Source: Onstottus_B arcticum (lineage in GTDB: Bacteria > Acidobacteriota > Blastocatellia > UBA7656). Taken from it: a stretch of 64,000 nucleotides of DNA. Below, piece after piece: positions 50,508 through 59,574 of this stretch. A model generated the notes under the pieces. That model saw only the letters and a list, made by a program, of their open reading frames with translations. It was not told the origin of the DNA and made no database searches. Position 1 is the stretch's first letter, and every line of letters starts with the position of its first letter. The stretch spans positions 15,921 through 79,920 of the forward strand of contig JBBPIE010000033.1 in NCBI GenBank assembly GCA_038040485.1. Reading direction: 5' to 3'. The position numbers and the translations under genes are program-made.

Positions 50508-51491
50508 TTACACGTTGTTCATTATCTCGAGCGCGGTGCCGCTGAAGATTCGTTGCTTCTCGCGCTCGGGAATCTCCATCGCTTCGATCGACGACACCGA
50601 ACGCTCGATCGACCCGAGCATGTGCGGGTAGTCGCTTCCCATCACCATATGATCTGCGCCGACCAGATCGCGAGCCAGCCTCAAATTGTGAGGACTGAAT
50701 GTCACCGTGTCATAGTAGAGCTTCTTCAAATAAGTGCTCGGCGGCTGGTCGATCTTCACGCGGCACTCGGCGAAGTCGCGGTAGCCACTGTCCAGGCGCT
50801 CCATCAGGTAAGGCACCGCGCCTCCCAGATGACCGATGATCCAACGAATGTCCGGGAGCTCCGCAAGCATCCCATCGAAACACATCCTCGCGACAGCCAG
50901 CGTCGTGTCAAACGGAAACCCGACCAGCGGACCCAACACATACTCCTTGAACGGCTCGGAGTAAACGGGAATCATCGGGTGAAGAAAGATGCAAAGCTTC
51001 ATGCGGTTCGCTTCTTCAAAGAACGGCCGATAGATCGGGTCAGTCAGCGCGCGGCCTTTGATGTTGCTGAGCAGAATCACGCCGCTCATCTTCAAGTCGT
51101 AGATCGCGCGATGAAGCTCGGCCAGCGCTGCGTCGGGCGAGTCCATTGGGATCGAGGCGAATCCCTTGAAGCGCTTCGGATGCTCGGCTATCAGTTCCGC
51201 ATAAGCGTCGTTGATGACGCGCGCGACTTCGGGTTGTTGCTTCTCGTCGGCGAAGAAGATGTTGGGAGTCGAAAGCGAGACCACCTCGGCGTCGATGCCT
51301 ACTCGGTCCATGTCTTCCAGGCGCTTTTGAGGATCGCTCATCGGCGGCGTGACTCCGAAGAACCGCGCGCCGTGATGAGTGATGATCGTGCGTCCGGTCG
51401 GGTCCTTGTCGAACGAGAAGTCTGACGGAGTGTCGTGAAGCAGCTTGAAGAAGACTTCGGGGTAGTAGTGGGTATGTAGATCGAGTTTCAA
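50508..51491 (-). CDS. Amidohydrolase-family protein (ACMSD/decarboxylase-like)
   Basis: 327 residues from a TTG start (51491) with GAGGAG about 10 nt upstream; no in-frame ATG is near. LHTHYYP (His6, His8) is the metal motif; FLHPMIP, GHLGGAVPYLMERLD and MGSDYPHMLGSIE supply the remaining His and Asp. Similar proteins include 2-amino-3-carboxymuconate semialdehyde decarboxylase and related aromatic-acid decarboxylases. Soluble, metal-dependent; substrate unknown. Normal length for the group. Confidence 0.87.
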   Translation of the reverse strand: MKLDLHTHYYPEVFFKLLHDTPSDFSFDKDPTGRTIITHHGARFFGVTPPMSDPQKRLEDMDRVGIDAEVVSLSTPNIFFADEKQQPEVARVINDAYAELIAEHPKRFKGFASIPMDSPDAALAELHRAIYDLKMSGVILLSNIKGRALTDPIYRPFFEEANRMKLCIFLHPMIPVYSEPFKEYVLGPLVGFPFDTTLAVARMCFDGMLAELPDIRWIIGHLGGAVPYLMERLDSGYRDFAECRVKIDQPPSTYLKKLYYDTVTFSPHNLRLARDLVGADHMVMGSDYPHMLGSIERSVSSIEAMEIPEREKQRIFSGTALEIMNNV

Positions 51492-51598
51492 TGATTCATC
51501 TCCTCGTGGAACCGGGAGCCTATTGAAGCATTAGACGGCGGGAATTTCCACTCCGAAGATGGTGCTCAGTTGCTTCGCTTCTGGACAGGGAAGTTTCA

Positions 51599-51697
51599 GT
51601 GCTTGCGAAGTATCTCGGCTACGACGCGCGATTGTACGATGGGTCGTTTGAAGATTGGAGCAAGCGGACTGAATTGCCTGTTGTGGGTCCTGGCTAA
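51599..51697 (+). pseudogene. Remnant of a rhodanese-type sulfurtransferase (C-terminal end)
   Basis: In the 319-bp gap 51492-51810 one plus-strand frame reads AKYLGYDARLYDGSFEDWSK then RTELPVVGPG and a TAA. This matches the usual end of thiosulfate sulfurtransferases (LGYD-LYDGS-EWS). Upstream, in this and the other frames, similarity fades, so only about 33 residues survive. The rest of the gap holds nothing clear. Confidence 0.55.
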
Positions 51698-51810
51698 GTA
51701 GGGTTTTGACGTGCCTTGTCGGAGCGCTCCTACTGGGACGCCCTTTGCCGTCGATGTTGGTCGCTAAGAGGCAAGGTCGCCAGAAGGCGTTTACCCTGCA
51801 CGCCGGGAGA

Positions 51811-52071
51811 TCAAGTGAGATGTTCCACGTATGTGACGGTGACGCTGGAACAGTTACCAACAGTGTAGGAACCGCTTCCTGCGTAGGCCCAGCTACTGTC
51901 CATTACGCCGTCGCAGTTAGTATAGGTGTACTCGATCCAGGCTCTTGGCGCGCCCGTATTGATTGCGCAAGTGCTACAGCAACCCCAGGCACCCGACAAG
52001 GCAGACAGGCAAACGGCCAAGGCGAGCAATCTTGGTGCAAGCGATAAGTTCATGATTGTCAGCTTTTTCAT
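51811..52071 (-). CDS. Small exported Cys-containing peptide
   Basis: 86 residues; the first codon overlaps the preceding stop (ATGA), so translation is coupled. A hydrophobic signal (APRLLALAVCLSALSGAWG) is followed by CCSTC and two more Cys in YTNCDG and VGNCSS. The mature part is short (about 56 residues) with many Ser/Thr/Tyr. It could be a secreted disulfide-bonded peptide or a lipoprotein with a weak lipobox (AWGC). No family recognised. Confidence 0.65.
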   Translation of the reverse strand: MKKLTIMNLSLAPRLLALAVCLSALSGAWGCCSTCAINTGAPRAWIEYTYTNCDGVMDSSWAYAGSGSYTVGNCSSVTVTYVEHLT

Positions 52072-52979
52072 GGTTGTCCGAATGCCTCCAATCTACCTAA
52101 GAGCTTCTTAACAGTAGTGTCGTCGAAGAAGGTGCCTACGGGCGAAGAATACAGATAGCCGTTTTCACCGAAGGGGAGACGGCCTGCAGCGCTACGGGCG
52201 AGGCCATGCGCGGTGAACATCCGGTTCTCAATCTTTTGCATCATGTCTAGTTGTTGCTTGAGGCTGAAAACCAGGTCATCATCTGAGACCAAAGAGTAAG
52301 CGAGAACGTAAGCTTGCACTGGAGAAAGATCCGAACCGGACCAAGCGGAGAGCTCAGCGCGCAGTTCGCCGAACCGCTCTTGAAGATTATCGGCGATGAT
52401 GCCGGGCGCTTTTGAGCGGTAAACAAGCGCCTCTGCAGTCGACGCGTCTCTGTACTCCTTTGCTTTCTGAATGAACGTAGGCTGGTCCTTCACTCCGGGG
52501 GCGCTTTTCCTCAATAACACCTGTGGCGACCAATAGGAGACGTTCCTCGCGTCCGGTACGGCGCGAAAGGAGTTATATCCCCAATCCGTGATCTGGGCAT
52601 CAGTAACACTTGCTAAGCGCTCGTGCAGGGAGTCTGAAACCGCGCTCGAAACCTGGGAAAGCGTCAACCTGTGCAACTGGCCATTCAACGTCCGGGTTTC
52701 GAGGTCTTGAAGCCGGCTTGAGACGTCGCTGGAAACTGTAACGCCGGCCCGAGAACTCACGAACGATGCGACTGAGTTAACCGATCCCGCTACTCCCGAA
52801 GCATTCGTTGCGAAGGCAACGCCACTTCCGACCCCTAACTGCAGCGGTGAAACGTCAGCTCGCACTGCACGCAGGGAAGAGGGGTTATAGAACAGGAACC
52901 GGTTTGCAGCGCAGACCCCAAACAAAATGAATACCGCTACCCCAGCGCAAAGCAGCAGCCTTTTTCGCTTCTTTTCCAT
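52068..52979 (-). CDS. Membrane-anchored protein of unknown function
   Basis: 303 residues, AGGAGGG upstream. One N-terminal anchor (KRKRLLLCAGVAVFILFGVCAA) and an extracytoplasmic part rich in Ser/Val (VGSGVAFATNASGVAGSVNSVASF), then mostly helical (DLSPVQAYVLAYSLVSDDDLVFSLKQQLDMMQKIE). No known domain recognised. Directly upstream of the small Cys peptide and coupled to it by a 4-nt overlap. A helper of that peptide (maturation or export) is one idea without direct support. Confidence 0.65.
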   Translation of the reverse strand: MEKKRKRLLLCAGVAVFILFGVCAANRFLFYNPSSLRAVRADVSPLQLGVGSGVAFATNASGVAGSVNSVASFVSSRAGVTVSSDVSSRLQDLETRTLNGQLHRLTLSQVSSAVSDSLHERLASVTDAQITDWGYNSFRAVPDARNVSYWSPQVLLRKSAPGVKDQPTFIQKAKEYRDASTAEALVYRSKAPGIIADNLQERFGELRAELSAWSGSDLSPVQAYVLAYSLVSDDDLVFSLKQQLDMMQKIENRMFTAHGLARSAAGRLPFGENGYLYSSPVGTFFDDTTVKKLLGRLEAFGQP

Positions 52980-53115
52980 TTTGCCCTCCTAAAGACGCTT
53001 TCACTGCGAACGAATTGGCGTTAGTAATACCACAACTCAGAACCAGAAGAAAACGCTTCATAACTTTCGCCTCCGGGCTAAAGGTGCGTAAAGGTCTACC
53101 GCACTGTTTGAACCT

Positions 53116-53775
53116 CTAAAACGAACTGTTACTTGACCAGCTGCTTCCGTCCTCAAAATAGACTTCTACTACTTTCAAAGCCAAATCGCTGGCGCTCGCC
53201 GGCAACCACATTTTCCCCGAGTCAAAACTCGCTTTTTTCTTTATGATCTTTGCCTCGCCAGCGCTGCTCGCGGCTTGCACCAGCTTCTCCGGCGCGACCC
53301 AGTCGGCGGGCACTACAGAGTAACCGCTATGAGGTTCGATGCTTGTTCCCGTCCTCTTCATGAAGTGCGTTCGCCCTGTTGTGTTGTTTTTGAGGAACAA
53401 TGCAAAACCGGTCATACGCTTATCTGTTTGGTTGACTAGCGTAACCTTGGGGAAGGCGGCATATTTAGTTGAGTCGGCCACAATGCCGGTAAGCCGGCGA
53501 AATTCTGCCTTCGTTATTTCTTTCACGCCTGCTTGTTCGATGGAGAGGGGCGCAGCTTCCTGAGTTTCAAAGTCTATAGGAAGATCGGGATGCTGCTTGA
53601 TCTTCTTTACCATCTCGGTGTCCGGCTCAGCAGCGCTCAGTTTCGAGGACCGTTCAACTTCTTGGCCGTCGGCCTGACTGTAAGAAAAGATGACCAGCAT
53701 CACCATCGCAACCGCGCTTGCGCAAATAGGCACGCGCCCCATTACGCTAGATCTGGAGTCATTATCGCTTCTCAT
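53116..53775 (-). CDS. Exported protein of unknown function
   Basis: 219 residues from ATG 53775, with AGGAGG about 9 nt upstream; the open frame extends 9 codons further but would precede the ribosome site. Signal segment VPICASAVAMVMLVIFSYSQADG. The mature part has a strand-rich middle (FPKVTLVNQTDKRMTGFALFLKNNTTGRTHFMKR) like Ig-type or DUF-type exported domains, ending VVEVYFEDGSSWSS. Between the AraC-type regulator and the membrane protein on the same strand. Confidence 0.65.
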   Translation of the reverse strand: MRSDNDSRSSVMGRVPICASAVAMVMLVIFSYSQADGQEVERSSKLSAAEPDTEMVKKIKQHPDLPIDFETQEAAPLSIEQAGVKEITKAEFRRLTGIVADSTKYAAFPKVTLVNQTDKRMTGFALFLKNNTTGRTHFMKRTGTSIEPHSGYSVVPADWVAPEKLVQAASSAGEAKIIKKKASFDSGKMWLPASASDLALKVVEVYFEDGSSWSSNSSF

Positions 53776-53868
53776 GTTTTTTCGACCTCCTGGGTAATAC
53801 ACCAGCGGTTCAACCCGGACTGCTTAATCGACCCGTTGACTTTAGGTGAATTAAGCACAGATATGACT

Positions 53869-54294
53869 TCAAGTCTCGTCAGAAATCCCGAATTGTTCAG
53901 CAAGGACCAAATGTCTCAAATGAACGGGGGCAACCCCAAGAAGTGTATGGGAATTCCTTTCAAGACCGCCGAGGCTACCGAAGCCGCTAGAGAGCGCCAC
54001 TTCAAGAAGATTGTGATTCCTATCCTTCAGGGTTGCGATAGCCCGCAATAGGCGATAACGAATAACCAACTGATGGAAAGTAAAGCCGGTCGTTTGCCGC
54101 ATCAAAAGATTCAGATGGTTTTTGCTTGCGCCGCTCTCTCTCGCCGCTTGCTGGAGGTCTAGATCAGGATCAGCATAGTCTCTCTCGATGAGCTGCCACG
54201 CACGTCTCAGCCGCTGATCCTGCTCGAGATTTGCGACGATATCAGCGAGCGGGCGCGAGAATAGTTTCTTCTCGATCTCCTTGATTGTGTCCAT
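53869..54294 (-). CDS. AraC-family DNA-binding regulator
   Basis: 141 residues, only the DNA-binding part. Residues about 35-130 form two helix-turn-helix motifs: LDLQQAARESGASKNHLNLLMRQTTGFTFHQLVIRYRLLRA and NLLEVALSSGFGSLGGLERNSHTLLGVAPVHLRH. The second recognition region deviates from the usual FGF-S.F.F.R pattern. There is no ligand-binding domain, so control may come from elsewhere. The first gene of the minus-strand run 54294-51811; likely regulates the exported genes. Confidence 0.82.
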   Translation of the reverse strand: MDTIKEIEKKLFSRPLADIVANLEQDQRLRRAWQLIERDYADPDLDLQQAARESGASKNHLNLLMRQTTGFTFHQLVIRYRLLRAIATLKDRNHNLLEVALSSGFGSLGGLERNSHTLLGVAPVHLRHLVLAEQFGISDET

Positions 54295-54555
54295 TCATGC
54301 CCTGCCAGGCTGGAATAACCCACTCATGGTTAGTAGACGTAAGTTGGCTTGAAAGTAATGCAAAGGCTTCAAACGGGAGGCTGGACATCGCAGCGTCCGC
54401 GGGCTCGTAGCGTACTAGCTGCCCGCTAATCCCTCAGCTCTGGCGAGGGACACGTATGCTAAAAGCGCAAGCGTTTCGTTAAGTCGGGAATGCCTTCGAG
54501 CGCTGAGCCGCTTTTAAACACGCGCGGAAGTGCGGGAAGGAACAGTTCGAGCAGA

Positions 54556-56808
54556 TCACCGAGGCGCTGGAGGAACCTTGTCCCGCAAGTACCGAGTCAA
54601 CAACTCATACACATGCCGAGTCGTGTTCTTGCCCTCGGAGATCCCGTGACTCCGATTCGGATAAGCCATCATCGTGAACGGTTTGTTCGCGGCCACCAGC
54701 GCGTTGATCAACGCTTCGGTGTTCTGGTAGTGGACGTTGTCGTCGCCCGTGCCGTGCACCACAAGCAAGTTTCCCTTTAGCTGATTGGCGTACGTGATCG
54801 GCGAGCAACGTTTGTAGTCTTCGGCGTTCTCCGTCGGAAGACCCATGTACCGCTCCTGATAGATCGTGTCGTAGTAGCGCATATCGGTTACCGGCGCGAC
54901 TGCCATCCCGGTGCCGTACACATCGGGGTAGCGGAGGATCCCGCTCAGAGTTCCTTCGCCGCCGCCGCTCCAACCCCAGATCGCGACTCGTGAGGCGTCA
55001 ACGTACGGCCAGCGTCCGATGGCTCGGGCGGCCGCCGCCTGGTCTTGCGATGATAGCGAGCCGATTTGCCGGTAGGCGCTCTTACGCCACGCGCGGCCTC
55101 GCGGCGCAGGCGTTCCGCGATTGTCCACGCTTGCGACAAGATAACCCTGCTGCGCGAGCATCTGATGCCACAGTCCGCGCGCTCCGCCCCAGCGATCCAC
55201 AACCGTCTGGCCCGCCGGTTCGCCGTAGACGTAAAACAAGATCGGATACTTCTTCGACGGATCGAAGTTGGGCGGCTTGATGATCCACCCATCAAGCTGC
55301 ACTCCGTCGGCGATCGCGACCTGGAAGAACTCGACCGGAGGCCGCTTCAACTTGCTGAGCTTTTCTTTTATCGCCGCGTTGTCTACCAGCACGCGCGCGG
55401 CGGCGTGTTCCGGCAGCCGAACAAGCTCGATCCGCTGAGGCGCGGTGAACGTCGAGTAAGTGTGAAAGGCCCAACCCGCGCTTGGTGAAACGTTGTAGGT
55501 GTGAGTGCCTGCTTGATCAGCCGGAGTGAGCCGCTCCGACTTGCCTTGCCCGTCGAGGCGCGTGCGGTAGAGATAACGCTGAGTCGCGTTCTCGGGCGAC
55601 GCCGAGTAGTAAAGCCAACCGCCCGCTTCGTCCACGCCTTCGACGGTTATCACATCAAAAGCTCCGTTCGTGATCAGCTTCTGCGAACCGCCGTCCCGGC
55701 TGACAAGGTAAACGTGACGCCAGCCGTCTTTCTCGCTCACCCAGATGAACTGTTTGCCGCTGTCGATCCAATCGATGTCATCGCCTTGAATATCGAGCCA
55801 GGCGTCGTCGCGGTCGGTCAGAATGTTTTTCACCTGCCCCGAACGAACGTCGCCGATAAAGACGCGGTTGGTGTTCTGCAATCGGTTGAGCTGCTGAAGC
55901 ACAAGCTCGGTCGAGCTTGCCGCCCAATTCATCCTCGCAATGTAGTTGTTTCGCGGGTCGCCGGGCACTTCAAGCCATCGAGTCGCGCCGCCTTCCGCGC
56001 TCACTACTCCGACGCGGCCAGCCGAGTTTGTCGTCCCGGCCTTCGGGTATTGAACCGGAATGATTTTGGGATAAAGATCATCGGTGTCGTTGATCAAATA
56101 GAAGTCGCGCACGCCTTCAGCGTCGAGCTGCCAGAAAGCGATCGACTTGCTGTCGGGGCTCCAGCGCCAGCCATCGCGCAAATCGAGCTCTTCTTCGTAG
56201 ACCCAGTCGAAAGTTCCGTTGATGATCGTGCGCGAACCGTCTGAAGTCAAAGGAGTGACGCGGCCGTCCGCGAGATTTTCGACATACAGGTTGTTCTCGC
56301 GCACATAGCCGGCGCGTGTTCCGTCGGGCGAGAACTTGGCGAACATCAAGGTCGAAGGCTTCGCGTCGCCGCCGAGCTTGGAGAGTTTGCCGCTGGCGAG
56401 TTCGAGCGCCCAGTAGTCGCCTCGGGTGTTTTGCCGCCACACGCGCTGTGAGTTGGTAAAGATAAGCAGCTTCTTGCCGTCTGCCGACCACGAGTAATCT
56501 TCGATGTCGAGTTGAGTCATCTGCCCGGCTGGGACCAAACGATCCGCGCCGACCAGGACCGATCGTTTGCCCGTGCTGGTTTCATATCGAACGATGTCGC
56601 GCTTGCCGCCGGCCGCCGATTTTTCGAGCTTGGTATAACCGGCGCCACCTTCGATCCATCGAGCTTGCCCGAACTGCTCGCCCGTGAACTCCTCTGAGCT
56701 GAACAGCCGCTCGAGCGTGAGCAGCGAGGGGTCAGACTGCTGTGCGAACGCGGGAATCATCGCAAGCGCGACGATCAGGGCGAGTCCGACTAGTCTGCGT
56801 TGTATCAT
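54556..56808 (-). CDS. Dipeptidyl-peptidase IV-type S9 peptidase, exported
   Basis: 750 residues from ATG 56808, with GGAGG 7 nt upstream; a start at 56829 is too close to the ribosome site. Signal MIQRRLVGLALIVALAMIPAFA. The N-terminal DPP4 propeller has FDWVYEEELDLRDGWRWSPD with the Glu-Glu pair that binds the peptide amino terminus. Catalytic residues: Ser in WGWSGGGEG (about 612), Asp in GTGDDNVHYQN (about 690), His in NRSHGI (about 719). Releases X-Pro dipeptides in the periplasm. Preceded by the hairpin array 56891-57084. Confidence 0.93.
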   Translation of the reverse strand: MIQRRLVGLALIVALAMIPAFAQQSDPSLLTLERLFSSEEFTGEQFGQARWIEGGAGYTKLEKSAAGGKRDIVRYETSTGKRSVLVGADRLVPAGQMTQLDIEDYSWSADGKKLLIFTNSQRVWRQNTRGDYWALELASGKLSKLGGDAKPSTLMFAKFSPDGTRAGYVRENNLYVENLADGRVTPLTSDGSRTIINGTFDWVYEEELDLRDGWRWSPDSKSIAFWQLDAEGVRDFYLINDTDDLYPKIIPVQYPKAGTTNSAGRVGVVSAEGGATRWLEVPGDPRNNYIARMNWAASSTELVLQQLNRLQNTNRVFIGDVRSGQVKNILTDRDDAWLDIQGDDIDWIDSGKQFIWVSEKDGWRHVYLVSRDGGSQKLITNGAFDVITVEGVDEAGGWLYYSASPENATQRYLYRTRLDGQGKSERLTPADQAGTHTYNVSPSAGWAFHTYSTFTAPQRIELVRLPEHAAARVLVDNAAIKEKLSKLKRPPVEFFQVAIADGVQLDGWIIKPPNFDPSKKYPILFYVYGEPAGQTVVDRWGGARGLWHQMLAQQGYLVASVDNRGTPAPRGRAWRKSAYRQIGSLSSQDQAAAARAIGRWPYVDASRVAIWGWSGGGEGTLSGILRYPDVYGTGMAVAPVTDMRYYDTIYQERYMGLPTENAEDYKRCSPITYANQLKGNLLVVHGTGDDNVHYQNTEALINALVAANKPFTMMAYPNRSHGISEGKNTTRHVYELLTRYLRDKVPPAPR

Positions 56809-56890
56809 TTTGTTCCTCCAGGCAACCACTTACTGGTCAGACAAACAGGTCTGTTCAGTCGAAGATTCAAACAAAGAGCAATCCCCTTCT

Positions 56891-57084
56891 CAACTCCGTA
56901 GGAGTTGGATGTTTATAGTATTCAGCGCGCCGAGAATCTCACCCCAGAGGGGTGACATAGGCTTGCGTGCCCGGCACATTGCAACCCGGGGTTGAGGAGC
57001 GCGCCGCCCCATAAACATTGCACTCCTCTGGAGTGCGGCTCCGTTGACCCGCGATCCTATAAACATTGCACTCCCCTGGAGTGC
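56891..57084. repeat. Second array of four 7-3-7 hairpins with TATAAACATT boxes
   Basis: Units: CAACTCC-GTA-GGAGTTG (56891-56907) then GATGTTTATAG; TCACCCC-AGA-GGGGTGA (56939-56955) then CATAGG; CATAAACATT before GCACTCC-TCT-GGAGTGC (57020-57036); CTATAAACATT before GCACTCC-CCT-GGAGTGC (57068-57084). The last unit ends 8 bp before the acyl-CoA ligase stop, in the gap 56809-57091. Same architecture as 4645-4815. Confidence 0.85.
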
Positions 57085-57091
57085 GCAGGCC

Positions 57092-58594
57092 TCATCTCAC
57101 CGGCTTGCCCCACTCCGTTTCCTTTCGCAAAAGCGGTTTCAGAATCTTCCCGCCAGGGTTGCGCGGCAACGGCTGAGTCCGCAAGGAGACGTACTGCGGA
57201 ACCTTGAAGTCCGCGAGATGTTTTCGCGCAAAGGCGACGATATCAGTGATGTCAGCTTCTTTTCCCGGGTTTGGGACGATCACCGCTCCAACTTTTTCGC
57301 CCATCACCTCATCGGCCACGCCCATCACAGCAACCTCGAAGACCGCCGGATGAGCCGCAAGCGCGTTCTCGACTTCGACGCAGTACACGTTCTCGCCGCC
57401 TCGACAAATCATGTCCTTCTTGCGATCGACAATTTGAACGAAGCCTTCGTCGTCGATGAGCGCCATATCGCCGGTGTGAAGCCAGCCATCCACAAACGCC
57501 TGCGCGGTCGCTTCGGGTTTGTTCCAGTAGCCCTTCACGACGTTGGATCCGCGGATCAGCAGTTCGCCGGCGCCGGTGTCTGGATCAACCTCGAACAAGT
57601 CGAGGTCGACTACCGGAGCCCCGAACCCTACGCTTTCCGGCCGCGAGTGCGCGTACTCGTGAGGCAAAAAGGTCGAGACCGAAGAAGTTTCGGTCAACCC
57701 AAACCCGTTGCCCACTCGCGCGTTTGGAAAGGCTTCCATGATTCGCGCCACAAGCTCGGGAGCTATCGGCGCGCCGCCGTATGTCAGCCACCCGATCGCC
57801 TTCGTATCAAACTCAGCGAAGTTTGGCTGGTTGATTGCCAGCCAGTACACCGCAGGCACAGAAGTGAGCAGGTTGAGCCGCTCATCGCGAATTGCTTTTA
57901 AGAAGGCTTGCACCTCGAAAGCGCGCATTATCACAACCGTGTCGCCGTTTTCTACCGTTGGCAGCAACTGGCTGTTGCAGCCGGTCACGTGAAACAGCGG
58001 AACCGAGACCAGGTTGCGAATACTGCCGTCGGTCGGAAGCTTCACGACGCGGCGGCAGCTCTCGGTGTTCGAGAGGAAGTTCTCGTGAGTGGTCATCGCA
58101 CCTTTGGGAAAGCCGGTCGTGCCGCTCGTGTAGAAGATCGCAGCGACATCGGACTGTTTCAGGTCTTCGATGGCGAACGGCGCGCCATCCGGCAGACTCT
58201 CGCCGGGAAGAAACTCAAAACTCGAGCCCGAGTCACTGACGACGTATTCGACTTCCGATTCGCTGAATCGAGTGTTGACCGGAACAGCTATCGCGCCGGC
58301 CATCTGCGCGCCAAAGAAGGCGAGGCACCAGTCCAGCCCGTTGCCAAGCCGAATCGCTACGCGGTCTCCCCGATTTATTCCGAGCGCCTTCAAGCCACCA
58401 GCCACACGCGCCGAGCGGTCCCAAAGCTGGCGATAGTTGACCCGCTCGCCGCCGAGCTCGACGATCGCTTCGTGTTCGGGGCTTGCGTCGGCGGTTGCTC
58501 GAAGCGTCGCTACCAGCGAATCGGGCCGCCCGGTGTAGTGAGCGACGCCCTGCCCGTCGCGCACGATCTCGCTGTAATCAAACGGTCGAATCAT
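57092..58594 (-). CDS. AMP-binding acyl-CoA ligase
   Basis: 500 residues. The P-loop is IFYTSGTTGFPKGAM (about 152-166). GLTETSSVSTF, the hinge motif WLHTGDMALIDDEGFVQIVDRKKDMI and PRNPGGKILK at the end are all present, so the enzyme should be active. Forms an acyl-adenylate, then acyl-CoA. Its start overlaps the phosphotriesterase stop by one base (TGATG). With the deaminase and lactonase genes it probably forms a catabolic operon for an unknown substrate. Confidence 0.92.
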   Translation of the reverse strand: MIRPFDYSEIVRDGQGVAHYTGRPDSLVATLRATADASPEHEAIVELGGERVNYRQLWDRSARVAGGLKALGINRGDRVAIRLGNGLDWCLAFFGAQMAGAIAVPVNTRFSESEVEYVVSDSGSSFEFLPGESLPDGAPFAIEDLKQSDVAAIFYTSGTTGFPKGAMTTHENFLSNTESCRRVVKLPTDGSIRNLVSVPLFHVTGCNSQLLPTVENGDTVVIMRAFEVQAFLKAIRDERLNLLTSVPAVYWLAINQPNFAEFDTKAIGWLTYGGAPIAPELVARIMEAFPNARVGNGFGLTETSSVSTFLPHEYAHSRPESVGFGAPVVDLDLFEVDPDTGAGELLIRGSNVVKGYWNKPEATAQAFVDGWLHTGDMALIDDEGFVQIVDRKKDMICRGGENVYCVEVENALAAHPAVFEVAVMGVADEVMGEKVGAVIVPNPGKEADITDIVAFARKHLADFKVPQYVSLRTQPLPRNPGGKILKPLLRKETEWGKPVR

Positions 58595-59571
58595 CAGTAA
58601 GCTCCTTGCCTTTCAAAAATCTCTCGCGGGTTGTCCACAAGCATCGTCCGAATCTGCTCGTCAGTCACCCCGCGTTCCTTCAATGCTGGAATCACGTCGT
58701 TGTGAATGTGGAGGAAGTTCCACTTGGGCAGGATCACCGGAATCGCCGCTTCCGGAAGCATGTCGTTGAAGCAGGCGGCGTCCTGCGAGAGCACCATCTT
58801 CCCCGCCTGCCCGCGCTCGCAAAGCTTGGCGACCGTAGCCACCCGGTCTTCGAATGGAAGCAGCACATCGATCCCGAAGCGATCCATCCCTATGTAAGAC
58901 CCGGCAGCGATCAGCTCTTCGAGGTAGTCGATGTCCGTCGTATCGCCAGAATGGCCGATGATCACTCGCGAGAGGTCGACGCCCTCTTCGGTGAATATGC
59001 GTTGCTGTTCGAGTCCGCGCCGGGTGTGCGCGTGTGTGTGAGTCGAGATAGGCACGCCGGTGCGGCGATGCGCCTGAGCTACCGCTCGAAGCACTCGCTC
59101 GACTCCCGGCGTGACCCCAGGCTCGTCGGTTGCGCACTTCAGTATTGCTGCTTTGATTCCCGTGCCGGCAATGCCTTCTTCGATGTCCTTGACGAACATG
59201 TCAGTCATGAACTCGGGTCCTCCAAGCGTCGTGCCTGGTCCTTGATAGTGAAAGTACATAGGCACATCGTTGAACGTGTAGACTCCGGTTGCGACCACGA
59301 TGTTCAGCCCCGTTGAGGCGGCCACGCGCTTTATGCGCGGGATGTAGCGGCCCAGACCGGTGACCGTCAGGTCTACGATCGTATCGACTCCGCGCGACTT
59401 CAGCTCGTTGAGCCGCGCGATGGCGTCGGCCACTCGCTTCTCTTCATCGCCCCACGCCGCGGGGTAGTTCTGCATTATCTCGGTTGACAGCACGAACACA
59501 TGCTCGTGCATCAGCGTCACGCCGAGCCGAGAACTTTCAACCGGACCCTTTACCGTTTCGACCGTAGCCAT
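58594..59571 (-). CDS. Phosphotriesterase-family hydrolase (lactonase-like)
   Basis: 325 residues. MHEHVF (His22, His24) starts the metal site. Further ligands are expected in AAILKCATDEPG (carboxylated Lys), STHTHAHTRRG and VIIGHSGDTTD (His), and LSQDAACF (Asp). The family includes phosphotriesterases, quorum-quenching lactonases and other amidohydrolases; the specificity cannot be told. 3 nt separate it from the deaminase upstream. Confidence 0.9.
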   Translation of the reverse strand: MATVETVKGPVESSRLGVTLMHEHVFVLSTEIMQNYPAAWGDEEKRVADAIARLNELKSRGVDTIVDLTVTGLGRYIPRIKRVAASTGLNIVVATGVYTFNDVPMYFHYQGPGTTLGGPEFMTDMFVKDIEEGIAGTGIKAAILKCATDEPGVTPGVERVLRAVAQAHRRTGVPISTHTHAHTRRGLEQQRIFTEEGVDLSRVIIGHSGDTTDIDYLEELIAAGSYIGMDRFGIDVLLPFEDRVATVAKLCERGQAGKMVLSQDAACFNDMLPEAAIPVILPKWNFLHIHNDVIPALKERGVTDEQIRTMLVDNPREIFERQGAY

Positions 59572-59574
59572 GTC

